NCBI RefSeq assembly: GCF_016921115.1
Contig: NZ_JAFFZS010000015.1
Coordinates: 62,001-126,000, forward strand
Direction: 5' to 3'
DNA length: 64,000 bases
From: Streptomyces actuosus
GTDB lineage: Bacteria > Actinomycetota > Actinomycetes > Streptomycetales > Streptomycetaceae
Positions within the stretch are counted from its first letter, which is position 1. The number at the start of each line of letters is the position of its first letter. The position numbers and the translations under genes were made by a program. Below the pieces are notes generated by a model. It worked only from the letters and a program-made list of their open reading frames with translations. It was not told the DNA's origin and did not search any database. Shown one piece after another: positions 35,965 to 44,636 of this stretch.

Positions 35965-37017
35965 ATGAACCACAACGCCCCGGTCCCCCCGGCCGGTCCC
36001 CGCCCCCTCCACCACCTCGCCGCGGGCCGGCGGCGTGTCCTGACGATCGCGCAGCTGCGGACGTACGGTGTGACCACCGCCGAGCTGAACGAGCAGTGCC
36101 GCGCCGGCGGCGCCTGGCAGCAGGTGCTGCCCGGCGTGGTCCTGCTGCACCCGGGCCCGCCGACCAGCGAGGAGCGGCTGCACGCGGTGCTGCTGTACGC
36201 GGCGCGGGAGTCGGGGGCGCCGGGTGTGCCCGTCCAGCCGGGCGCGGAGGGGCCGCACGGCACGCCGGCCTACCGCGAGGCCATGATCACCGGCCGGGCC
36301 GCCCTGACCCTGCACGGCTTCTCCTCCACTCCCCCACTGCTCTCCCTGGAGACGATCGACGTCCTGGTCCCGCGGCTGCGCCGGCTGCGCTCGACGGGGT
36401 GCGCGCACGTGATCCGCACTCCCGCCCTGCCGACCGCGCAGCACGTCACGGGGCTTCCGGTGGCCCCCGTCCCCCGCGCCCTGGCGGACACGGTCGCCGA
36501 GTTGCCGGACGCCGACGCCGTACGCCGCCTGCTGACCGAGGCGGTGCGCGGCGGACACTGCGAACCGGCTTCGGTCGTACGGGAGTTGAACCAGGCGAAG
36601 CTGCTGAGCCGCTCCCCTGTGATGGACGCCGTGGAGTTGCTGCTCGCCGAGGGCCGCGCGATCGCCGAGGGCCGCCTGCACCGCATGGTCCGTGAACACG
36701 GTCTGCCCGATCCGGTCTGGAACGTCGATCTGCGTCTGCCGGGCGGCCCGCACCTGGGTGGCCTGGACGCCTACTGGCCCGAGCAGGCGGTAGCGGTCGA
36801 AGTGGACACCCGTGCCCCGCGCCAGGAGGAGGACGACCTGTGGTCGGAGTACGCCCGCAAGCGGGAGGTCCTGGAGCGGCTGGGCATCACGGTCGTCCAC
36901 ATCACACCGAAGAAGCTGCGCGACGCGATGGAGCAGCAGGCGACCGTGGTCCGTACGGCGCTGATGGCGGCCGGGGACCGCGATCCCGCCGCCTACGTCG
37001 TGGTGCTGCCCCGGTAG
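35965..37017 (+). CDS. AbiEi-like / DUF559-type protein with PDDEXK-like C-terminus
   Basis: 350 residues. The N-terminal part (RRRVLTIAQLRTYGVTTAELNEQCRAGGAWQQVLPGVVLL) has the winged-helix pattern of AbiEi-type antitoxins. A middle domain follows, then a C-terminal Vsr/DUF559-like nuclease fold with Asp268, Glu279, Asp281 (GLDAYWPEQAVAVEVD) and VVHITPKKL. Streptomyces genomes hold many such solitary proteins; there is no AbiEii toxin gene beside it. Their role is unproven: a DNA-binding regulator or a degraded defence protein. The ATG was chosen for the usual length; a GTG 13 codons earlier is possible. Confidence 0.7.
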   Translation: MNHNAPVPPAGPRPLHHLAAGRRRVLTIAQLRTYGVTTAELNEQCRAGGAWQQVLPGVVLLHPGPPTSEERLHAVLLYAARESGAPGVPVQPGAEGPHGTPAYREAMITGRAALTLHGFSSTPPLLSLETIDVLVPRLRRLRSTGCAHVIRTPALPTAQHVTGLPVAPVPRALADTVAELPDADAVRRLLTEAVRGGHCEPASVVRELNQAKLLSRSPVMDAVELLLAEGRAIAEGRLHRMVREHGLPDPVWNVDLRLPGGPHLGGLDAYWPEQAVAVEVDTRAPRQEEDDLWSEYARKREVLERLGITVVHITPKKLRDAMEQQATVVRTALMAAGDRDPAAYVVVLPR

Positions 37018-37047
37018 TGGCGGACCGGGACCGGCGTCAGGAGGGGA

Positions 37048-37083
37048 GAGGAGGGGCCCGCTTGCATCCGATGGCCCCTCCTC
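37048..37083. terminator. Bidirectional terminator
   Basis: GAGGAGGGGCC / GGCCCCTCCTC, a perfect 11-bp stem between two convergent genes. Confidence 0.75.
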
Positions 37084-37125
37084 GTGCGATCACCGGGGCC
37101 GCCGGGGCCCGGGGCCGCCGCCCCC

Positions 37126-38022
37126 TCAGCGCGCCGTGCCCGGGTCCGCCCCCGGGTCCTTCACCGGGGAGAGGGGCGGCGACCAGCGCAGCGGGAGCGC
37201 CGACGGGGTCCGTACGGCCCGGGTGACGGTGAAGCGGACGGTCCGCTCGCCCCCGGGGCCGAACTCCGTGCGCGCCTCCCCCGTGAGCTGGAGGGTCGTC
37301 CCGGTCCTCCAGTCCAGGACGAGCAGGCCGGCGCGCGGGTCGGCGGCGAGGTTGCCGAGCGTGAGGAACATGGAGTTCCCCGGGTAGTCCCGCCAGCTCA
37401 GCTCGCGCGGGGAGTCGGCGCGCAGGAATCCGGGGTCGCCGCCGCGATGGCTGATGTCGGCCCCGTGGGCGTGCACGGTGGCCAGGAAGAAGGTGTCGGC
37501 CGACGTGACGAGCGCCCGCTCCTGCCCGGTCAGCTCCGTAGAGGTGACCGGCGTGCCTGGCATGCGGTCGACCCGTGTGCAGGTCCGCCTGCGCCGGATG
37601 TACTTCGGGCAGTTGGAGAACACCTGCTCCGCCTCCACCGCGAAGCCGTGTTCCGTCGGGCGCAGCCGGCCGTTGAGGCGCATGCGGCGGCGGGTGCGCG
37701 GATCGAGGGCGAGGGTGCCGACGGGAACGCCGTCGGTCGCCAGGGCCGTCGCCAGCGGGTCGGTGGGCAGGACCCCGCCCGCCACGGACATGCGGTGCGG
37801 CCCCGTCGCCCGGACGAAGCCCGCCGGGCCGGCCAGCGGCGAGGCCCACACGGCCCCGGTCTCCGGGTCGGCGGCGCCGAGCAGGAGCAGCGGCTGGAGC
37901 TCCAGGAAGGCCGCAGCGACGGTCCTGATGCCCGGGCCGACGGAACGGCCGACGTGATCGGCGATCTCGCGCACTCCCAGACGGTCCTGGAGGGCGCGCG
38001 AGCCGGCACGGTAGACACTCAT
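37126..38022 (-). CDS. Pyridoxamine 5'-phosphate oxidase-family flavin protein
   Basis: 298 residues. The PPOX split-barrel occupies the C-terminal half (SADTFFLATVHAHGADISHRGGDPGF and GNSMFLTLGNLAADPRAGLLVLDW), where FMN or F420 would bind. The N-terminal half resembles the COG3576 arrangement, with CPKYIRRR in the centre. The ATG has GGGAAACG before it and follows the glyoxalase stop by 20 bases, so the two form an operon. A likely role is reduction or oxidation of a small electrophile together with the glyoxalase; this is inference. Confidence 0.82.
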   Translation of the reverse strand: MSVYRAGSRALQDRLGVREIADHVGRSVGPGIRTVAAAFLELQPLLLLGAADPETGAVWASPLAGPAGFVRATGPHRMSVAGGVLPTDPLATALATDGVPVGTLALDPRTRRRMRLNGRLRPTEHGFAVEAEQVFSNCPKYIRRRRTCTRVDRMPGTPVTSTELTGQERALVTSADTFFLATVHAHGADISHRGGDPGFLRADSPRELSWRDYPGNSMFLTLGNLAADPRAGLLVLDWRTGTTLQLTGEARTEFGPGGERTVRFTVTRAVRTPSALPLRWSPPLSPVKDPGADPGTAR

Positions 38023-38042
38023 CGTTTCCCGGTGCCTCTCGT

Positions 38043-38492
38043 CTAGAAGAAGCCGCAGGTCGGGGCTGTGCCGTGCGGCGCGGGAGCGGACTCCGCCCCG
38101 CTGGGGACGGAGATCTCCAGCCGGGTGCCGTCCGGGTCGTGGAAGAAGATGCCTCCGGACGCCGCGCCCTCCCGGTGCGCGACCACGCCGTCGTGGGCGA
38201 AGTCGGCACCGTGGCGGCGCAGCGCCTGCTCGTACTCCCCGAGCCGCTCGACCGAGTCCGCCTCCAGGGCGAGATGGTGCAGGCCGGCCCGTGCGCCGTC
38301 GTAGGGCTGCCGCGCCTGTTCCCACAGGGTGAGGACGAGCCGGTCGCCGTCGCCGAGGAAGGCGTACCGGCCGCCGTCGCCGCCCTCCTCACCCTCGCCG
38401 ATCACGCCGAAGCCGAGGACGTCCCGGTAGAAGGCGATCGAGCGGTCCAGGTCGGTCACGTTCAGGCCGATGTGGCCGGTGCGCAGCGTCAT
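38043..38492 (-). CDS. Glyoxalase/VOC-superfamily protein
   Basis: 149 residues, two beta-alpha-beta-beta-beta units. Potential metal ligands are His7 (TGHIGLNV), His72 (GLHHLALEA region) and the Glu of DGTRLEIS. VOC proteins include lyases, dioxygenases and resistance proteins; the substrate is not evident. The ATG has AAGGGGGA upstream. It is the first gene of the pair with the PPOX protein and is divergent from the CGNR regulator. Confidence 0.85.
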   Translation of the reverse strand: MTLRTGHIGLNVTDLDRSIAFYRDVLGFGVIGEGEEGGDGGRYAFLGDGDRLVLTLWEQARQPYDGARAGLHHLALEADSVERLGEYEQALRRHGADFAHDGVVAHREGAASGGIFFHDPDGTRLEISVPSGAESAPAPHGTAPTCGFF

Positions 38493-38543
38493 GCGTCCCC
38501 CTTCGGGTGCCCCGGTCACGGGGTCACGGACTCCCTCGGATTC

Positions 38544-38614
38544 CTAACCGATGAAAGTGACATTAACGGTTAGCGTCATGACCGTCAACCGGTCACGTAA
38601 CCTTGAGCGGTTAG
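38544..38614. promoter_or_regulatory. Repeated CGGTTAG operator between glyoxalase and CGNR genes
   Basis: CTAACCG at 38544-38550 and CGGTTAG at 38567-38573 form an inverted repeat. A further direct copy of CGGTTAG lies at 38608-38614, 41 bases on. They lie in the 140-base divergent region, the natural place for CGNR-regulator binding sites. Confidence 0.5.
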
Positions 38615-38632
38615 CACGGAAGGAGCTCCGCC

Positions 38633-39187
38633 ATGCCGCCCACAACGCCCCCCACCCGCGACCCGCGCCCCCTGACCGGTGAGCCCCTCGCGCTCGACCT
38701 GCTCAACACGCGGTGGATGCACGAGGGGGTCGTGACGGACCTGCTCCGGGACGCCGACGGACTCGCGGTGTGGCTCGCCGCGAACGGCCTGGCCGCCGAG
38801 TTCGCGGCCGACGACGCCACCCTGCGGCACACCCTCCGGGCCCGGGACGCGCTGAACGCCGCCGTGGACGGGTCACCGGCCGAGGGTGCGGTGCGCGTCG
38901 ACGCCGTCCTCGCGCACGGGCGGATCCGCGCCGTCCTCACGCCCGACGGGCCGGGCGAGGTACCCGAGTTCGCCGACCGCTCGTGGGGTCCCGGCTGGCT
39001 CGCCGCGCGCAACTACCTGACGCTGCTGGCCACTTCGCCGGACCGCATCCGCTCCTGTGCGCACGAGGCGTGCATCCTGCACTTCTTCGACACCTCACGC
39101 AACGGCACCCGCCGCTGGTGCTCGATGGCGGCCTGCGGCAACCGGGCCAAGGCGTCCCGCCACTACCGGCGCACCAAGGACGCCTGA
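38633..39187 (+). CDS. CGNR zinc-finger (ABATE-domain) regulator
   Basis: 184 residues. The N-terminal ABATE domain (about 15-130) probably binds a ligand. The C-terminal CGNR finger has Cys142, Cys147, Cys163 and Cys168 in CAHEAC and WCSMAACGNRAKASRHY. Proteins of this type are one-component transcription regulators. The ATG has GGAAGGAG upstream. The divergent glyoxalase-PPOX pair is the obvious target, and CGGTTAG repeats lie between them. Confidence 0.9.
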   Translation: MPPTTPPTRDPRPLTGEPLALDLLNTRWMHEGVVTDLLRDADGLAVWLAANGLAAEFAADDATLRHTLRARDALNAAVDGSPAEGAVRVDAVLAHGRIRAVLTPDGPGEVPEFADRSWGPGWLAARNYLTLLATSPDRIRSCAHEACILHFFDTSRNGTRRWCSMAACGNRAKASRHYRRTKDA

Positions 39188-39420
39188 CCGGGACCCCCCG
39201 AACCGAGGGCCAGGGGGACTTGTCGGACTTGGCCCTCCATCTCCCCTACGTTCATAGGGGGTTTTCCCCATCAGTCCATTTCGATTGGGTCAACCCTCCC
39301 CAAAGAACGGCCCCTTGGGCAAAGCTGTGCGCTCGTCCGGGCCCGTGCACCGGACGGCCGCGACCGGGCATGACCAGCCCGGTCGCCCTTCGCACGCACC
39401 TTCACCTGCAAGGGATGCCG

Positions 39421-42400
39421 ATGACCCACACCCCCGAGCGCGATTCCATACGGGGCACCAGACACGTGGCCCGCATAGCCGTGGCCGCGGGTCTGGTGGC
39501 CGCGCTGTCCGCGGCCGGGCCGATACCACTGGCCTTCGCCGCAGACCAGACCCCGGCCCCGGCCACCGCCGACCCGGCCGTGAAGTCCGCCGACGACAAG
39601 CTCGGTGCGGACGACGCCGACCTCCTCGCCAAGGCCAAGGCCGCCGGCGACAAGAACGTCACCATGATGGTCGCGACCGCACCGGGCCGGACCGAGCAGG
39701 TCGCCGACGAACTGGACGACGTCAAGGGCGGCTCGGTGGGCCTGACCTACGACAAGCTCGGCTACGTCCGCGCCACCGTCCCGACCGCCAAGGCGGACGC
39801 GGCCATCGCCGCCGCCGCGAAGCTGTCCTCCGTGCACGCGATCGACCTGCGCCAGGAGATCCAGCTCGACGACCCGACGCCGGCCGCGGACACCGTGCAG
39901 GGGGCGGCGTCCTCGAAGTCGGCGAAGGGCCGGAAGTCCTACAGCGGGCCGGGCAGGAACACCCCCGCCGAGAACCCGTACAACCCGTCCTTCGAGACGG
40001 GCGCCGTCGACTTCGTGAAGAAGAACCCGAAGGCGGACGGCCGGGGCGTCACCATCGGCATCCTCGACTCCGGCGTGGACCTGAGCCACCCGGCCCTGCA
40101 GAAGACCAGCACCGGTGAGCGCAAGATCGTCGACTGGGTGACGGCGACCGACCCCATCGTGGACGGCGACGGCACCTGGCGCCCGATGGTGACCGCGGTC
40201 TCCGGGTCGTCCTTCACCTACGGCGGCAAGACCTGGACGGCGCCGGCGGGCTCGTACCAGATCAGCACCTTCAAGGAGTCCGTCACCGCGGGCGGCGACG
40301 CCAAGGGCGACGCCGACCGGGACGGCGACACCACCGACAGCTGGGGCGTGCTCTACGACGCCGCCGCCGGCACGGTCACCGTCGACCTCGACAACAACTA
40401 CGACTTCAGCGACGACACGCCGATGAAGCCGTACAAGGACGGGTACCAGGTCGGCTACTTCGGCACCGACGACCCGGCGACGGACGTCGCCGAGCGCCAG
40501 CCGTTCGTGGTGGAGATCCGCAAGGACGTGCCGATGGACCCCTACGGCGGGTCCTGGGTCGGCAAGAAGGCCGACTTCGTCAACATCGGCCTCATCGAGT
40601 CCGAGCACGGCACCCACGTCGCCGGCATCACCGCCGCCAACGGCCTGTTCGGCGGCCGGATGAACGGTGCGGCCCCCGGCGCGAAGATCGTGTCGTCCCG
40701 TGCCTGCACCTGGAGCGGCGGCTGCACCAACGTCGCGCTCACCGAGGGCATGATCGACCTCGTCGTCAACCGCGGCGTCGACGTCGTCAACATGTCGATC
40801 GGCGGCCTGCCCGCGCTGAACGACGGCAACAACGCCCGCGCCGAGCTGTACACCCGCCTGATCGACACCTACGGCGTCCAGCTGGTGATCTCCGCGGGCA
40901 ACTCGGGCCCCGGGGTGAACACCATCGGCGACCCCGGCCTGGCCGACAAGGTCATCTCGGTCGGCGCGTCCGTCTCCAAGGAGACCTGGGCGGCCAACTA
41001 CGGCTCGATCGTGACGAAGAAGTACCAGCTGCTGCCCTTCTCCTCGCGCGGTCCGCGTGAGGACGGCGGCTTCACCCCGACGCTGGTCGCCCCCGGCGCC
41101 GCGATCAACACCACCCAGACCTGGCTGCCGGGCTCCCCGGTCACCGAGGCGGGCTACTCCCTCCCGGCCGGCTACTCCATGCTGCAGGGCACCTCGATGG
41201 CGTCCCCGCAGGCCGCCGGTGCCACCGCGCTGCTGCTGTCCGCGGCGAAGCAGAAGGGCCTGGACCTGACGCCGGCCGCCCTGCGCACGGCGCTGACCTC
41301 CACCGCCGACCACATCCGGGGCGTGCAGGCCTATGAGGAGGGCGCGGGCCTGATCAACATCGTGGACGCCTGGAAGGCCATCACCAAGGCCGACCGGAAG
41401 GGCACCAGCGCCCACACGTACACGATCAAGGCGCCGGTCGACACCGCGATCGACCAGTTCCTGAAGACGCCCGGCTACGGCACCGGCATCTACGACCGCG
41501 AGAGCGGCCTGAAGGTCGGTCAGAAGAAGACGTACGAGGTGACCATCACCCGTACCTCCGGCCCGGACAAGGCGATCCGCCACGAGCTGCACCTGGAGAA
41601 CAACGCGGCGCGCACCTTCCGCATCGTCGGCTCCGACGAGGTGAACCTGCCGCTGAACAAGCCGGTGACGGTCAAGATCCAGGCCCACCCGCGCAGTGTG
41701 GGCGTCAAGAGCGCCATCCTCGAGGTCGACGACCCGAAGACCGTCGGCACCGACCACCTGGTCCTGAACACCGTGATCGTCTCGACGCCGGTGGACTACA
41801 CCTTCTCCGCCTCCGGCAAGATCCAGCGCAACAGCAGCCGTTCGTACTTCGTGACCGTGCCGGAGGGCGCCAGCTCGCTGGAGGTCGCGATGAGCGGGCT
41901 GAAGGACGAGAGCCAGACCCGGTTCATCGCCATCCACCCGTACGGCGTGCCCGTCGACAACACCTCGACGATCAACTGCTACCCGCACTACAACCCGGCC
42001 AACACCTGCCGCCCCGACCTGCGCTCCTACAGCGACCCGCAGGCCGGCGTGTGGGAGATCGAGGTCGAGGCGCGCCGCACGTCGCCGCTGCTCGACAACC
42101 CGTACAAGCTGGACGTGACCGTGCTCGGCGCGGCCTTCGACCCGGCGACCGCGAGCGTGCCCGAGGCGAAGATCGACACCCCGGCCGCCGTGTCCTGGAC
42201 GGTGACGAACAACTTCGCCGCGATCGACGGCAAGCTGGTCGGCGGGGCGCTCGGGTCCTCCAAGACGGACCGCCCGGCCATCAAGGAGGGCGAGACCCGG
42301 ACGACCACGGTCGAGGTGCCCGAGGGCGCCACCTCCCTGGACGTCTCCATCGGCAAGGTCTCGGACACCTCCGCCGACCTCGACCTGTACGTGTACGACG

Positions 42401-42756
42401 CCGACGGCAACAAGGTCGGCCAGTCCGCCGACGGCGACTCGGAGGAGTCGGTCTCCCTGGCCTCCCCCGCCGCCGGTACCTACACCATCGAGGTCGACGG
42501 CTACTCGGTGCCGTCCGGCTCCACCGACTACGACTACCTGGACGTGTTCTACTCGCCCTCGCTCGGGATGGTCACGGTCGACGGGTCGGCTCCGGTGAAG
42601 CTCGCCACGGGCGCCTCGGCTCCGGTGGCCGCCACCGTCACCGCGGCGGCCGCCGCGCCGGAGGGCCGCGAGTTCTTCGGCCAGGTCCAGCTGGTCAACG
42701 CGCGCGGCACGGTCGCGGGCGTGGGCAGCGTGAAGATCGGCAAGGTCACGCCGTAG
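39421..42756 (+). CDS. Secreted subtilisin-family serine protease
   Basis: 1,111 residues. The signal peptide ends near AFA-AD (40/41). An N-terminal prodomain runs to about 150. The S8 catalytic domain has Asp216 (GILDSGVD), His396 (HGTHVAG) and Ser592 (GTSMASP). Between Asp and His lies an insert of about 150 residues, as in tripeptidyl-peptidase II-like and large secreted Streptomyces subtilases. After the protease, beta-rich domains run to the end, including a PPC-type domain (about 990-1065, TSADLDLYVYDADGNKVG). Translation probably starts at the second ATG of ATGCCGATG because AAGGG is placed 6 bases before it. Confidence 0.93.
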   Translation: MTHTPERDSIRGTRHVARIAVAAGLVAALSAAGPIPLAFAADQTPAPATADPAVKSADDKLGADDADLLAKAKAAGDKNVTMMVATAPGRTEQVADELDDVKGGSVGLTYDKLGYVRATVPTAKADAAIAAAAKLSSVHAIDLRQEIQLDDPTPAADTVQGAASSKSAKGRKSYSGPGRNTPAENPYNPSFETGAVDFVKKNPKADGRGVTIGILDSGVDLSHPALQKTSTGERKIVDWVTATDPIVDGDGTWRPMVTAVSGSSFTYGGKTWTAPAGSYQISTFKESVTAGGDAKGDADRDGDTTDSWGVLYDAAAGTVTVDLDNNYDFSDDTPMKPYKDGYQVGYFGTDDPATDVAERQPFVVEIRKDVPMDPYGGSWVGKKADFVNIGLIESEHGTHVAGITAANGLFGGRMNGAAPGAKIVSSRACTWSGGCTNVALTEGMIDLVVNRGVDVVNMSIGGLPALNDGNNARAELYTRLIDTYGVQLVISAGNSGPGVNTIGDPGLADKVISVGASVSKETWAANYGSIVTKKYQLLPFSSRGPREDGGFTPTLVAPGAAINTTQTWLPGSPVTEAGYSLPAGYSMLQGTSMASPQAAGATALLLSAAKQKGLDLTPAALRTALTSTADHIRGVQAYEEGAGLINIVDAWKAITKADRKGTSAHTYTIKAPVDTAIDQFLKTPGYGTGIYDRESGLKVGQKKTYEVTITRTSGPDKAIRHELHLENNAARTFRIVGSDEVNLPLNKPVTVKIQAHPRSVGVKSAILEVDDPKTVGTDHLVLNTVIVSTPVDYTFSASGKIQRNSSRSYFVTVPEGASSLEVAMSGLKDESQTRFIAIHPYGVPVDNTSTINCYPHYNPANTCRPDLRSYSDPQAGVWEIEVEARRTSPLLDNPYKLDVTVLGAAFDPATASVPEAKIDTPAAVSWTVTNNFAAIDGKLVGGALGSSKTDRPAIKEGETRTTTVEVPEGATSLDVSIGKVSDTSADLDLYVYDADGNKVGQSADGDSEESVSLASPAAGTYTIEVDGYSVPSGSTDYDYLDVFYSPSLGMVTVDGSAPVKLATGASAPVAATVTAAAAAPEGREFFGQVQLVNARGTVAGVGSVKIGKVTP

Positions 42757-42772
42757 CACTTCCGGTGTGACG

Positions 42773-42803
42773 GGGGCGGGCGTCCGGTGCGGGCGCCCGC
42801 CCC
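42773..42803. terminator. Terminator after the protease
   Basis: GGGGCGGGCG / CGCCCGCCCC, a 10-bp stem with an 11-base loop, lying between two convergent genes. Confidence 0.7.
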
Positions 42804-42818
42804 TTCGGCGTACCGGGG

Positions 42819-43772
42819 TCAGTCGCAGACGACGTCCCGCGCCCGGTTCACCGCCTCGGTCAGCGGCGCCCGTTCCGGGGCGACGGCGGCCTCGCCGGTG
42901 ATCCACACGTCGGCCGTGGCGGCGTGCCGCCGGACGCCGACGAGGACGTGCTGGCCCGTGCGGGGCGCCGGGGCGACCTCCTGCCCGACCGTGACGACGA
43001 CCGTGGGCACGTCCCGCCCCGGTCCCGTGCCCTGCCCCGGTGCCGCGCTCTGCCCGGGCCCGGTGTCACCGGCCTGCCGCCGCGGCGCGTAGGCGCGGGT
43101 GACCCGCAGGGTGACCCGGCGCTCGGCGGTGCCGGCGACCGGTGTCACGCCGGTGACGTCGCCCTCGACGACGAGCGCGGCGCAGGCGACGTACGCCGGG
43201 TCGGCGAGGCCGACGGGTGGGGCGGCCGCCTTCGCGTCGGCGGCGGAGCCGTGCTCCCGGGCCGCGTCGTTCACCGCCGGCACGACCAGGCTCCCCGCCA
43301 CCGTCACCCCGGCCGCCGCGGCGGCCAGCCCCAGGGCCGCGGCCAGGAGCCGGCGCCGGGGCCGCCGAACGGGCACGCGCGGCGCTGCGGGCGCAGGCCC
43401 GGACGGTGACGGCGCGGGGCGCGAGCGTTCCGCGGACGGCGGCTCCACGCCCGTCGGTTCGACGGGCGACGCCGTCCCGGTCGGCGCGGAGTGCGCGGAC
43501 GGCACGGACGGTGCGGCATCCGCCAGGGCGTCTCCGAGGGCGGTCAGCTGCCGCCGCAGCAGGGCGACGTCCGTCTCCGCCGCGCGGTGCTCGGCGAGGA
43601 AGGCGGCATCGGCCCCGGCCGGCGGGCGCTCACCCGTGATCGCGGTCGTCAGGGGGTCCGGGGCGCAGGGGTCGTACGGGCCGCCCTCGACGGGGCGGCC
43701 GGTGTGTCCGGCACGTCCGCCGTCCCCGGCGTGACCGTCGTGTTCGGCGTGGCCGTCGGGTCGGGAGGTCAC
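42819..43772 (-). CDS. Membrane protein coupled to the ECF sigma gene (probable anti-sigma)
   Basis: 317 residues. The cytoplasmic N-terminal part (about 135 residues) has His/Gly/Asp-rich sequence, then ALGDALADAAP and a Pro/Ser linker. One membrane helix is at about 136-160, and an extracellular part of about 150 residues is Val/Thr-rich with two cysteines (VACAAL, VVCD end). There is no zinc HxxxCxxC motif, so it is not a standard ZAS anti-sigma. The GTG start comes one base after the sigma stop (TGA-C-GTG), so translation is coupled and a regulatory partner role is likely. Confidence 0.75.
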   Translation of the reverse strand: MTSRPDGHAEHDGHAGDGGRAGHTGRPVEGGPYDPCAPDPLTTAITGERPPAGADAAFLAEHRAAETDVALLRRQLTALGDALADAAPSVPSAHSAPTGTASPVEPTGVEPPSAERSRPAPSPSGPAPAAPRVPVRRPRRRLLAAALGLAAAAAGVTVAGSLVVPAVNDAAREHGSAADAKAAAPPVGLADPAYVACAALVVEGDVTGVTPVAGTAERRVTLRVTRAYAPRRQAGDTGPGQSAAPGQGTGPGRDVPTVVVTVGQEVAPAPRTGQHVLVGVRRHAATADVWITGEAAVAPERAPLTEAVNRARDVVCD

Positions 43773-43773
43773 G

Positions 43774-44316
43774 TCACACCACCTCGTCCTCGTGCAGGCG
43801 GGCGCGCAGGGCCCGTACCGCCGTGTGAAGCCTGCTCTTGACCGTGCCCTCCGGCACACCGAGCTCATCGGCGATGGAGCGCACCGGCAGATCGGCATAG
43901 AAGCGCAGGACGAGGACCTGGCGCTGGGCGTCGGTCAGCTCGTCCAGGCCACGGGCGACGGCGAGGGACAGCAGGCTGTCGTCCTCGCCGGACGGGAGCT
44001 CGGGCCGGCGCAGGGCGGCCAGGCGCTCTCCGAGCCGCTCCTGGCGGCGCCGGGCGCGGTGCCAGTCGACGGCGAGGCGGGAGGCGACGACCGCAGCCCA
44101 CGCCGAGACGTCCCGCGGTGCCTCCCGGCCGCTCGCGGCCCGCTCCAGCAGCCGCAGGCGGACCTGCTGCACCCCGTCCGGCAGGTCCGCCTGCGGCACT
44201 CCCCCGAGGGCGAGCACCGCCCGCACCCTGCGCTCCTGGTCCGCGTCCAGCGGATCGCCGGGATCGGCGGCGCCGGTGTACGCCTCCGGGGCCCGCCGGG
44301 CTCTTCTGCGCAGCAC
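43774..44316 (-). CDS. ECF-type RNA polymerase sigma factor
   Basis: 180 residues. Region 2 (about 35-100) contains LPDGVQQVRLRLLERA and the AWAAVVASRLAVDWHRARRR helix. Region 4 (about 125-172) holds LRFYADLPVRSIADELGVPEGTVKSRLHTAVRALR. The short linker and length fit the extracytoplasmic-function class. The GTG has GAGGGGGG just upstream. A CGAAC-N17-CGTC motif lies upstream of the gene on its own strand, a possible self-controlled promoter. Confidence 0.9.
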   Translation of the reverse strand: MLRRRARRAPEAYTGAADPGDPLDADQERRVRAVLALGGVPQADLPDGVQQVRLRLLERAASGREAPRDVSAWAAVVASRLAVDWHRARRRQERLGERLAALRRPELPSGEDDSLLSLAVARGLDELTDAQRQVLVLRFYADLPVRSIADELGVPEGTVKSRLHTAVRALRARLHEDEVV

Positions 44317-44346
44317 GAGCCACCCCCCTCACCGTGTTTCCCCTAT

Positions 44347-44372
44347 GACGCCGCACGGCGGCAAAACGTTCG
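44347..44372 (-). promoter_or_regulatory. Candidate ECF promoter for the sigma gene
   Basis: On the minus strand CGAAC (44368-44372), 17 bases, CGTC (44347-44350), the spacing of ECF-type promoters. It would start transcription about 20-25 bases before the GTG. Confidence 0.35.
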
Positions 44373-44509
44373 GGCCCGGGCCGCGCCGCGTCATGGAGGC
44401 GTACGTCACAGCAGGTGTGGCGCGCGGCGCGCCGGGCAGGCGAGCTTGCGGCGCAGGGCGCCCACCGGATGAATTCCTGCAGCTCAGTGGGGGTGAATGC
44501 CGGAGGTCC

Positions 44510-44535
44510 GGAACCCGGACCGTGGTAGGAGCGTC
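44510..44535 (+). promoter_or_regulatory. Candidate ECF promoter for asd
   Basis: GGAACC (44510-44515), 16 bases, CGTC (44532-44535). This matches the GGAAC/CGTC layout recognised by SigE-like ECF factors and is directed at asd. Confidence 0.4.
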
Positions 44536-44636
44536 CCAGTCCTCGGGCACCGCACCCAAAGAATTGGACAGGTGGACCCGGGTCGGCCGCATGATGGAAA
44601 AGCGTCGGTCAAGTGTGGAGAGAAGAGGGAGTCGCC

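Larger units (their letters stand above)
44317..44636. other. Divergent region of ECF sigma and asd
   Basis: 320 bases holding ECF-type promoter motifs in each direction, listed separately. No gene seen. Confidence 0.55.

Noticed and set aside
39271..42906. Minus-strand frame of 1,211 codons across the subtilase
   Set aside because: It is fully antisense to a protease with catalytic triad and signal peptide, and has no recognisable domain.
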